NCBI GenBank assembly: GCA_958407085.1
Contig: CATYHY010000062.1
Coordinates: 1 to 7,545, forward strand
Origin: an uncultured Collinsella sp.
GTDB taxonomy: Bacteria; Actinomycetota; Coriobacteriia; Coriobacteriales; Coriobacteriaceae
Length of the DNA: 7,545 bases
Reading direction: 5' to 3'
Of this stretch, positions 1-6,058 are shown piece after piece. Position 1 is the stretch's first letter; every line of letters starts with the position of its first letter. The notes beneath the pieces are model-generated. The model did no database searches, was not told where the DNA came from, and saw only the letters and a program-made list of their open reading frames with translations. Both the position numbers and the translations under genes were made by a program.

Positions 1-8
1 AAAGGGCG

Positions 9-30
9 GAGGCGGGGCATGCCCCGCCTC
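9..30. terminator. Perfect 22-bp palindrome, terminator-like hairpin
   Basis: The sequence is a perfect GC-rich palindrome: two 9-nt arms around a CATG loop (GAGGCGGGG / CCCCGCCTC). It could be a terminator for a gene lying left of the window. Only two T residues follow it on the plus strand, and no T-tract follows on the minus strand, so it is not a textbook intrinsic terminator. It could also be a dispersed palindromic repeat. Nothing else in positions 1-99 looks like a gene. Confidence 0.4.
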
Positions 31-99
31 TTACACCACATCTCTGTGCGCTACCGTCAGTGAGGTCTCAGGGAAGGCGTTTCGAGGCTCGAAGGACAC

Positions 100-135
100 A
101 AAACGGGGGTGCAGGTTGTCCTGCGCCCCCGTTTT
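100..135 (-). terminator. Rho-independent terminator of the marR-ABC operon
   Basis: Two 16-nt arms (100-115 and 120-135) pair around the loop TTGT, with a single imperfect pair at 110/125. The stem is GC-rich (CGGGGG core) and ends in AAAA/TTTT on its outer side, so a short U-tract follows in either direction. It starts 31 nt beyond the stop codon of the last minus-strand gene, as expected for the operon terminator. Position 110/125 is U-G in plus-strand RNA but A-C in minus-strand RNA, so the hairpin may also work for plus-strand transcripts. Confidence 0.75.
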
Positions 136-165
136 CTTGGCATTGCGGTTGTTTGCCGCCGGTTT

Positions 166-2022
166 TTACGCCGCTTCGTCGAACTGCGAGTTGTACAGGT
201 CGGCGTAGAAGCCGCCCTGGGCGAGCAGCTCGTCGTGCGTGCCCTTCTCGACGATGTCGCCGTCGCGAATCACCAAGATCACGTCGGCGTTGCGGATCGT
301 GGACAGGCGGTGCGCGATGACAAAGCTGGTGCGGCCCTGCATCAGCGCATCCATGGCGCGCTGAATAAGCTCCTCGGTACGGGTATCGACGTTGGAAGTC
401 GCCTCGTCCAGAATCAGTGCCGGGCGGTCGGCCAAAATGGCACGGGCGATGGTCACGAGCTGGCGCTGACCCTGCGACAGGTTGGTGCCCTCCTCGTTGA
501 TCATAAAGTCGTAGCCACCGGCGAGCGTATGAATAAAGTGGTCGCAGCGTGCGGCGCGCGCAGCGGCCTCGACCTCGGCATCGCTCGCGTCGGGGCGTCC
601 GTAGCGGATGTTCTCGCGGATGGTGCCGTTAAACAGCCAGGTGTCCTGCAGCACCATGGCAAACTCGCCGCGCAGTGCCGCGCGGTCCCAGTCGCGCACA
701 TCGACGCCCTCGACACGCAGCGAGCCGCCGTCCACGTCGTAGAAGCGCTGCAGCAGCTTAATGAGCGTGGTCTTGCCGGCGCCGGTGGGGCCGACGATGG
801 CGATGGTCTGGCCGGGCTGCGCCTCGCAGCTAAAGTCGTGGATGATGGTCTTGTCGGGCGTGTAGCCAAACTTCACATGGTCAAACTCCACGTGGCCGGG
901 GCGCTTCTCAGGGATCTGCGCGTCGGCCTTCTGCTCCTCCTCGGGTGCGGCCAAAAACTCAAACACACGCTCGGTGGCAGCTGCCATCGACTGCATCGTG
1001 TTGCTCACGTTGCCCAGCTGCTGCACGGGTTGCGTAAAGTTGCGCACGTACTGGATAAAGCTCTGGATGTCGCCGGGCGTGGCATTGCCGGTCAGCGCGA
1101 GCTGCGCGCCCACCACGACAACGCCCACGTAACCCATGTTGCCCACCAGGCTCATAAGCGGCATCATCAGGCCCGACAGGAACTGCGAACGCCAGCCACT
1201 AATAAACAGGCGGTCGTTTTGACGGTCGAACTCCTCGATTGAGACCTCGGCGCGGTCGAACACCTGAATGACGTTTTGACCGGCAAAGTCCTCCTCGATA
1301 ATGCCGTTGACGGCGCCCAGAACCTGCTGTTGCTCGCGGAAGTACGGCTGCGAGAAGTGAATCATTACGGTCAGGATAATCGCGGCTGCCGGCAGCGTGA
1401 GCACGGTGACGCCGGTGAGCGGCAGGCTGATCGAAAGCATCATGACGAGCACGCCGATAATCTGCGTTACCGACGTGATGAGCTGCGTCACGCTCTGGTT
1501 GAGCGACTGACCCAGCGTATCGACATCGTTGGTGATGCGGCTGAGTACGTCTCCCTTGCTGTGGCCGTTGAAGTAACTCATCGGCACGACGGCAATCTTG
1601 GCGGCGATTTCCTTGCGCATGCGGTAGCAGATCTTTTGCGTGACGCCGGTCATGAGCCAGCCCTGGACCAGGCTGCAGACAGAGCTCGCCAGATACAGGC
1701 AGAGCAAAAAGCCGAGCGTCTTGGCGATCCAGTCAAAGTCAACGTCGCCGGTGCCGTTGACCTTGGCGACCAGGCCTTCGAACAGCTTGGTCGTAACCTG
1801 GCCGAGCACCTTGGGTCCCACAATGTTAAAGATGACCGAGCACACGGCAAAGGCGACGGCGGCAAACACGGCAATCTTGTGCTGGCCGATATAGCCGAGC
1901 AGCTGCCTCATGGTGCCCTTAAAGTCCTTGGCCTTTTCGCCGCGACGCATGCCGCCCATGCGGCCCATGGGTCCACGCTGACGGGTGGGCTTGGGAATTT
2001 GGGTCTTGGTCTCGTCTGCCAT
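166..2022 (-). CDS. ABC exporter half-transporter, catalytic-site subunit of a heterodimer
   Basis: This 618-aa protein has an N-terminal transmembrane domain followed by an ATPase domain, the type IV (B-family, MsbA-like) exporter layout. The basic, Gly/Met-rich N-tail (about 1-35) is typical of BmrC-like subunits. Membrane segments are seen near 50-70, 101-125, 178-222 and 280-310. In the ATPase domain (about 377-610) the Walker A is GPTGAGKT (411-418), the Q-loop Gln is 459, Walker B is ALILDE (535-540) with catalytic Glu540, and the H-loop is His571. The signature is LSQGQ (515-519) instead of LSGGQ, a change known from degenerate-site heterodimers. Its ATG overlaps the stop of the upstream gene by 1 nt (TAATG), with GGAGG about 10 nt before it. 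It should pair with the 788-aa partner in the cytoplasmic membrane and export a drug, lipid or peptide driven by ATP. The substrate cannot be told from sequence. Confidence 0.95.
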   Translation of the reverse strand: MADETKTQIPKPTRQRGPMGRMGGMRRGEKAKDFKGTMRQLLGYIGQHKIAVFAAVAFAVCSVIFNIVGPKVLGQVTTKLFEGLVAKVNGTGDVDFDWIAKTLGFLLCLYLASSVCSLVQGWLMTGVTQKICYRMRKEIAAKIAVVPMSYFNGHSKGDVLSRITNDVDTLGQSLNQSVTQLITSVTQIIGVLVMMLSISLPLTGVTVLTLPAAAIILTVMIHFSQPYFREQQQVLGAVNGIIEEDFAGQNVIQVFDRAEVSIEEFDRQNDRLFISGWRSQFLSGLMMPLMSLVGNMGYVGVVVVGAQLALTGNATPGDIQSFIQYVRNFTQPVQQLGNVSNTMQSMAAATERVFEFLAAPEEEQKADAQIPEKRPGHVEFDHVKFGYTPDKTIIHDFSCEAQPGQTIAIVGPTGAGKTTLIKLLQRFYDVDGGSLRVEGVDVRDWDRAALRGEFAMVLQDTWLFNGTIRENIRYGRPDASDAEVEAAARAARCDHFIHTLAGGYDFMINEEGTNLSQGQRQLVTIARAILADRPALILDEATSNVDTRTEELIQRAMDALMQGRTSFVIAHRLSTIRNADVILVIRDGDIVEKGTHDELLAQGGFYADLYNSQFDEAA

Positions 2023-4388
2023 TAGTGCTCGCCTCCTTCCGTAACGGCTGCAATTTCTTCTTGGGTAAGCCCCAGCTCCTCGGCGGAAAGCTGCGACTGT
2101 GCGATTTCCAGGTACGCCGGGCAGCTGCGCAGTAGCTCCTCGTGCGTGCCGGTGCCCACTACGTGACCGTCGTCGAGTACGATGATCTGGTCGGCGTGCA
2201 TGATGGTCGCGATGCGTTGTGCCACGACCACGAGCGCGGCGTCGGTGACGTTTTTGGCCAGCTCCTCGCGCAGGCGCGCGTCGGTCTTGTAGTCAAGCGC
2301 GCTAAACGAGTCATCGAACACCACGACCTCGGGCTTTTTGGCCAGGGCGCGGGCGATGGCCAGACGCTGGCGCTGACCGCCCGAAACATTGGAGCCACCC
2401 TGGCTGATGGGGGAGTCGTAACCGCCCTCGCGCTCGGCGATAAAGTCCTCGGCCTGGGCGATGCGCGCGGCCTGGTGCATGTCATCGTCGCTTACCATGT
2501 CGCCGGCAAACTTGAGGTTGCTCTTGACAGTGCCCGAGAACAGGCGACCCTGCTGCGGGATGTAACCAATGCGGCGGCGCAGTTCGGAAAGGGTCATGTC
2601 GCGCACGTCGATGCCGTCGAGCGAAATGCTGCCGCCCGTGACGTCGTACAGGCGCGGAATCAACTGCACGAGCGTGGACTTGCCCGAGCCCGTGGAGCCA
2701 ATGATGCCGAGCATCTGACCGGCATGCGTGGTGAAGTTCACGCCGCTGATGACGTCGGCACGGGCATCGGGATACTGGAAGCTCACGTCGCGGAAGGTGA
2801 GCTCACCGCGCGGCGCGCTGGCCGCGGGCAGTTTGGGCGAGACAGGGTCGTTGATGCTCGTGGGGCAGGTGATGACCTCTTCCACGCGCTCGGCTGCGAC
2901 CTCGGCACGGGGCAGAATGACCGACACCATGGTGAGGATCATAAACGCCATGACGATCTGCATGGTGTAGGAGATAAACGCCATCATGTTGCCGACCTGC
3001 ATCACGCCGTCGGACACGCCCTGCGCGCCAAACCAGACGATAAGCACGGTGATGCAGTTCATGACAAGCATCATGAGCGGCATCATAAAGCTCATGGCGC
3101 GGTTGGTGTAGAGCTGCGTGGTCATCAGGTCGAGCGAAGCCTTGTCAAAACGCTCGAGCTCATGTTCCTCGCGGTTGAACGAGCGGATGGGCATAAGGCC
3201 GTCGAGCAGCTCGCGGGCGGTAAGGTTCACGCGGTCCACAAAGCTCTGCATCTTTTTGAACTTGGGCATGGTGAGGCCCATGAGCACGCCGACAACGGCC
3301 GAAACCGCGATGATGGCCACGGCGATGGTCCACTCCAGGCCGGTGTGGTTGGCCAGGACGCGCATAACGGCGACGATGCCCATGACGGGGGCCATCAGGC
3401 ACATGCGGATAAACAGGGTTGCGGCCATCTGGATCTGCTGAATGTCGTTGGTGCAGCGGGTGATGAGCGAGGCCTGGCTAAACTTGCCCACCTCGGCCGG
3501 CGAGAAGTGCATAACCTTGTTGAAGGTCTCGCGGCGCAGGTCGCGGGCGATGGAGCAGGCGGTGCGCGAAGCCACGGCACCGGTCAGGATGGTGGCGACG
3601 AGCGAGATCAGGCACAGACCAAACATCGTGGTCGCCATGCGGCCCAGGTAGGCGTTCTGCACGTCGGCGGGGTCGATGCCCTGCGCCTTGTACTCGTCTT
3701 GCACATAGCTCACGGCGCGTTGGGTCACGATGGAGCCCGACATGGAGCCCATTTTATCCGCCATTTCGTTGGCGCCCTCGACGAGCTTGCTTTGGTCTAC
3801 CAGACCGCCCTCGACACCCAGGCGCAGGCTCTTCATGGTGATCTTACCGCCGTCGGCATCAATCTGCTTTTGCATGTTCTGCGCCGCTGCGGCCTTCTGC
3901 TGCATCTCGGCGAGCTGCTCGGGCGTCATCGCCGCCATCTGCTCGGGGGTGGGCATGGCCTGGGCGGCGTCGCTGTCTTTTTCGCCGGACGTGCCGGTCA
4001 TGTCGCCCATGGAGTCGGCGTCAATGCCCTGGTTGAACGAAAGTACGACAGTCTCGGGCAGGCTCATAATGTCGGCAATCTTGCCTCCATCGGCACGCTC
4101 TTCCTCGGTGCCCTTGTACGCTCGAATGCCGTTTTTGCCAGCCTTGCTAAACACGGCCTCCACAGCCTTGGCGTCCTTGGCGCTCATAAAGAGTTCGAGG
4201 TCGTCGAGCGATTCGGCGCGAATGGTGTCGGGCACGGGCGAGGCAATACCGCCTTGCTGCACGCCCACGTCGACGATGTCGCTCATATAGGTAGGCAGCG
4301 CCAGATCGGCGTTGCAGCTGATTACGATGAGTACGATAGCTGCGAGTAGTGCCAGGATATGCTTTTTAAAGAGCTTGAGAATCCTCAC
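2022..4388 (-). CDS. ABC exporter half-transporter, degenerate-site subunit with large extracytoplasmic insert
   Basis: I take the GTG at 4388 as start, giving 788 aa. It overlaps the marR stop (GTGA, 4 nt), has AGGAG about 9 nt upstream, and leads directly into TM1 (about 8-30). The frame is open further upstream to 4607, but that stretch lies over marR and its Arg/Pro-rich translation is an off-frame reading. After TM1 and the LPTYMSDIVDVG segment comes a soluble insert of about 200 residues (45-248) before TM2 (about 252-275), then further helices near 328-375 and 433-491. The insert contains an M/Q/A-rich tract with two TPEQ repeats (147-162). In the ATPase domain, Walker A is GSTGSGKST (564-572), the Q-loop Gln is 612 and the signature is VSGGQ (668-672). 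Walker B ends FDD, so Asp693 replaces the catalytic Glu, and the H-loop has Gln724 instead of His. This is the degenerate-site half of a heterodimeric exporter of the TM287/288 and BmrCD type. Length is well above the usual 580-680 aa because of the insert. Confidence 0.93.
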   Translation of the reverse strand: MRILKLFKKHILALLAAIVLIVISCNADLALPTYMSDIVDVGVQQGGIASPVPDTIRAESLDDLELFMSAKDAKAVEAVFSKAGKNGIRAYKGTEEERADGGKIADIMSLPETVVLSFNQGIDADSMGDMTGTSGEKDSDAAQAMPTPEQMAAMTPEQLAEMQQKAAAAQNMQKQIDADGGKITMKSLRLGVEGGLVDQSKLVEGANEMADKMGSMSGSIVTQRAVSYVQDEYKAQGIDPADVQNAYLGRMATTMFGLCLISLVATILTGAVASRTACSIARDLRRETFNKVMHFSPAEVGKFSQASLITRCTNDIQQIQMAATLFIRMCLMAPVMGIVAVMRVLANHTGLEWTIAVAIIAVSAVVGVLMGLTMPKFKKMQSFVDRVNLTARELLDGLMPIRSFNREEHELERFDKASLDLMTTQLYTNRAMSFMMPLMMLVMNCITVLIVWFGAQGVSDGVMQVGNMMAFISYTMQIVMAFMILTMVSVILPRAEVAAERVEEVITCPTSINDPVSPKLPAASAPRGELTFRDVSFQYPDARADVISGVNFTTHAGQMLGIIGSTGSGKSTLVQLIPRLYDVTGGSISLDGIDVRDMTLSELRRRIGYIPQQGRLFSGTVKSNLKFAGDMVSDDDMHQAARIAQAEDFIAEREGGYDSPISQGGSNVSGGQRQRLAIARALAKKPEVVVFDDSFSALDYKTDARLREELAKNVTDAALVVVAQRIATIMHADQIIVLDDGHVVGTGTHEELLRSCPAYLEIAQSQLSAEELGLTQEEIAAVTEGGEH

Positions 4389-4834
4389 TCGGCATCTCTC
4401 CTTTCTTGATTGCGGTCGATAATTTCGTTGGCACGTCTTAGAAGGCGCACCATCTCTTGGGTATCTGTTTCGCCGAGCTGCTCGAGGAAGGCCGCGGTGC
4501 GGTCCTCGAATTCCCGGCGTTTGATTTCGATGACCTGGAATCCCTTGTCGGTCACCGTGACGTGTACGCGACGACGGTCGGTCTTTGAGTGCTCGCGCTC
4601 GACCCAACCCTTGGCCTCGAGGGCGCGCAGGATATTGGCGATACGGGCGCTCGAAACCCAGGCACGATCGGCGAGTTCGCTCGGTGTGAGTGAGCCGCCG
4701 GCGCGCATGAGGGCGCGCATGACGGCCATCTCGCCGCCGAGAGCTTTGTCCGCAAAGCGCGAAATTCGCTGATGCATGCTGCCAAACTCAGTTAAGAGCT
4801 GACGCCCAAGCTCATGGAAATCGGTATCTTCCAT
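4385..4834 (-). CDS. MarR-family winged-helix transcriptional regulator
   Basis: This 149-aa protein has the MarR layout: an N-terminal dimerisation helix (about 1-30), a winged helix-turn-helix, and a C-terminal dimerisation helix (about 103-146). The HTH is visible as LTPSELADRAWVSSARIAN (49-67), with the recognition helix and LEAKGWVER (72-80) after it. The wing follows as KTDRRRVHVTVTDKG (84-98), which keeps the DRR and T-x-x-G pattern of the family. It is a cytoplasmic dimer that binds operator DNA and is usually released by a small ligand. It is the first gene of the operon and overlaps the exporter gene by 4 nt, so it probably represses its own operon and is relieved by an exported compound. 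The ATG at 4834 has a weak Shine-Dalgarno (AGGGG, 4841-4845 on the opposite strand). That sequence sits inside a longer inverted repeat that could hide it in RNA. The ligand is unknown. Confidence 0.93.
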   Translation of the reverse strand: MEDTDFHELGRQLLTEFGSMHQRISRFADKALGGEMAVMRALMRAGGSLTPSELADRAWVSSARIANILRALEAKGWVEREHSKTDRRRVHVTVTDKGFQVIEIKRREFEDRTAAFLEQLGETDTQEMVRLLRRANEIIDRNQERRDAE

Positions 4835-4893
4835 CGAAAACCCCTAACACTAGAAACTATTTCCGGTGAAAGATGATACCCTTGCACGCGCAC

Positions 4894-4923
4894 CCTATAC
4901 GGTAGATTTTTGGGTCATGCCTA
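4894..4923 (-). promoter_or_regulatory. Candidate promoter of the marR-ABC operon
   Basis: Read on the minus strand, TAGGCA (4923-4918) and TATAGG (4899-4894) are separated by 18 nt. Each matches the -35/-10 consensus at 4 of 6 positions, so this is a weak candidate. The -35 lies inside the pseudo-palindrome at 4911-4923, which would suit autorepression. A second -10-like TATCAT (4878-4873) lacks a -35. Confidence 0.3.
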
Positions 4924-4999
4924 GAAAACAATCTTTAGGCGACCTCCGTACACCGTCGGTATCAGCAAAGTTAGGGGTAGATCTCTGGGCATGTCCCAA
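4901..4999. repeat. Two related pseudo-palindromic elements, candidate MarR operators
   Basis: Two copies of a related element start at 4901 and 4976, exactly 75 bp apart. Both begin GGTAGAT and continue into a pseudo-palindrome with TGGG to the left and CCTA or CCCA to the right of a CATG core: TGGGTCATGCCTA (4911-4923) and TGGGCATGTCCCA (4986-4998). MarR proteins bind imperfect palindromes near their own promoters, so these are natural operator candidates. One overlaps the candidate marR -35, and the other lies just upstream of a plus-strand promoter candidate. Binding is inferred from position only. Confidence 0.35.
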
Positions 5000-5012
5000 A
5001 AAAAATACCTGG

Positions 5013-5040
5013 TTGCTAGGTAATATAAAGAGCGTATAAA
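5013..5040 (+). promoter_or_regulatory. Candidate distal promoter upstream of the SDR gene
   Basis: TTGCTA (5013-5018) and TATAAA (5035-5040) are 16 nt apart in a very AT-rich stretch. Transcription would start near 5047 and give a 5' UTR of about 150 nt for the SDR gene. The -35 overlaps a small inverted repeat TACCT-N7-AGGTA (5006-5022) that could be an operator. Confidence 0.4.
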
Positions 5041-5104
5041 GAATTAAAATAATTCAATAATTGTAGCGTTTCAAAGAACTATTATGCACGCGGTTAGGCG
5101 AGGG

Positions 5105-5139
5105 GTTGTCACCACCATGACGACTGGGACTCATATAAT
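5105..5139 (+). promoter_or_regulatory. Candidate proximal SDR promoter with an operator-like inverted repeat
   Basis: TATAAT (5134-5139) is a perfect -10. No good -35 lies 16-18 nt upstream; the nearest, TTGTCA (5106-5111), is 22 nt away, so a helper protein may be needed. Around that -35 lies an inverted repeat GTTGTCA-CCACCA-TGACGAC (5105-5124) with one mismatch in 7-nt arms, a plausible regulator site. A start near 5146 would leave a leader of about 55 nt before the SDR ATG. Confidence 0.45.
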
Positions 5140-5184
5140 CGCCACGTGCGATGCTCCAACTTCCCGCGAGGAGACACCTTATAT

Positions 5185-5192
5185 AAAGGGGG
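5185..5192 (+). promoter_or_regulatory. Ribosome binding site that sets the SDR start
   Basis: AAAGGGGG lies 8 nt before the ATG at 5201. The ATG at 5193 is out of frame and directly abuts this site, and the frame open back to 5084 has no such site. This supports a 249-aa SDR. Confidence 0.7.
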
Positions 5193-5200
5193 ATGGAGTC

Positions 5201-5950
5201 ATGGCATTTGACTTCACGGGCAAGACCGCGATTGTCACGGGCGGCACTCAGGGCATTGGCCTCGAGATCGCCAAGGGCATCGTCGCGGGCGGCGGACATG
5301 TCGCGCTCATCGCAAGGAACGCTGCTAAGGGCGAGGCCGCGGTGGCCGAGCTTGGCGAGGGCAACAAGTTCTATCAGCTCGATGTCGCCGATGCACCCAA
5401 GGCGCGCGAGACTGTCGAGCAGATTTTTACGGACCTGCCGCAAACCAACATCCTGATCAACTGCGCTGGCGTCATCAGCACCAAGAAGTTCGATGAGATC
5501 GATGACACCGAGTGGCGTCGCACCATCGACATCAACCTCAACGGCACCTTTACCATGATGAACGCCGTGTACCCGCACTTTAAGGCGGCCCATGCCGGCA
5601 CTATCGTCAACGTGAGTTCCGTTGCTGGCAAGATCGGCGGTGGCCTGCTCGGCACCGCGGCCTACGCGAGCTCCAAGGCCGGTGTTAACGGTCTAACCAA
5701 GGCAGTCGCCAAGGAAGGCGGCAAGTTTGGCGTTCGCTGCAACGCCGTGTGCCCGTCGCTCACCCTTACTGATATGACCTCGATTCTCTCTGACGAGAAC
5801 TCTCAGCGCATCATCAACGGTATTCCTCTGGGCCGCGCCGCCCAGGCCAGCGAGCCTGCGCAGATGGTGCTGTTCTTCGCTTCCGATCTCGCCAGCTTCG
5901 TGAACGGCGAGATCGGTGACTGCGACGGCGGCATCGTCCTGGACGGGTAA
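5201..5950 (+). CDS. Classical short-chain dehydrogenase/reductase (SDR)
   Basis: The 249-aa length is typical of classical SDR enzymes, which oxidise alcohols or reduce ketones with NAD(P)H in the cytoplasm. The Rossmann motif is TGGTQGIG (13-20), the NAG-like motif is NCAG (87-90), and the active site is Ser140, Tyr155 and Lys159 (YASSK), with Asn in INLNG (111-115). The spacing from Ser140 to Tyr155 is two residues longer than in FabG. The second beta strand ends ALIARN with Arg39 and no acidic residue, which suggests NADP(H); this is inference. The C-terminus ends in GGIVLDG. The gene lies 108 bp upstream of a KdgT-type permease, so a sugar-acid substrate (for example of the KduD or gluconate-dehydrogenase kind) is plausible. 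SDR substrates cannot be read from motifs, and FabG-like or other roles remain possible. I rejected a longer start at 5084 because the extra 39 residues precede the SDR fold and have no ribosome binding site. Confidence 0.93.
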   Translation: MAFDFTGKTAIVTGGTQGIGLEIAKGIVAGGGHVALIARNAAKGEAAVAELGEGNKFYQLDVADAPKARETVEQIFTDLPQTNILINCAGVISTKKFDEIDDTEWRRTIDINLNGTFTMMNAVYPHFKAAHAGTIVNVSSVAGKIGGGLLGTAAYASSKAGVNGLTKAVAKEGGKFGVRCNAVCPSLTLTDMTSILSDENSQRIINGIPLGRAAQASEPAQMVLFFASDLASFVNGEIGDCDGGIVLDG

Positions 5951-5969
5951 TACCCCGCGACGATTATTC

Positions 5970-6009
5970 GGCGACGGCTCCTGCGACTCGGGACCGTCGC
6001 CTTCTTTCT
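5970..6009 (+). terminator. Hairpin with T-tract between the SDR and permease genes
   Basis: GGCGACGG (5970-5977) pairs perfectly with CCGTCGCC (5994-6001) around a 16-nt loop, in which TCC/GGA can add three more pairs. TTCTTTCT follows directly. This looks like an intrinsic terminator after the SDR gene, perhaps partial. The permease would then depend on read-through or on a promoter in the remaining 49 bp before its start, where I see no convincing -35/-10 pair. Confidence 0.65.
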
Positions 6010-6058
6010 GACATAGGCGCGTGCGGCTACGATTCGCATGCATCCAAAGGAGATATAT

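Noticed and set aside
109..2025. Two plus-strand open frames (109-1242 and 1276-2025) opposite the second exporter gene
   Set aside because: Same antisense shadow effect. No recognisable domain or ribosome binding site, and the composition is His/Val/Ala-biased.
2142..4349. A 735-codon open frame on the plus strand opposite the exporter gene
   Set aside because: Its translation is His/Ala/Gly-rich without domains or membrane segments. It mirrors a gene with G/C-rich third positions, which creates long open antisense frames. The minus strand carries clear ABC motifs.
4389..4607. Upstream extension of the 788-aa exporter to an ATG at 4607
   Set aside because: The extra 73 residues lie fully over marR, are Arg/Pro-rich, and precede TM1. 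The GTG at 4388 has a ribosome binding site and the usual stop/start overlap.
5084..5200. Upstream extension of the SDR to an ATG at 5084
   Set aside because: It runs through the TATAAT box and inverted repeat, lacks a ribosome binding site, and adds residues that classical SDRs do not have.
5054..5593. A 179-codon minus-strand open frame opposite the SDR start
   Set aside because: It is antisense to clear SDR motifs and runs through the AT-rich promoter region with no start signal.
6038..6058. Upstream start of kdgT at the ATG at 6038
   Set aside because: The strong AAAGGAGA site would be inside the coding sequence, and it is spaced correctly for the ATG at 6059.
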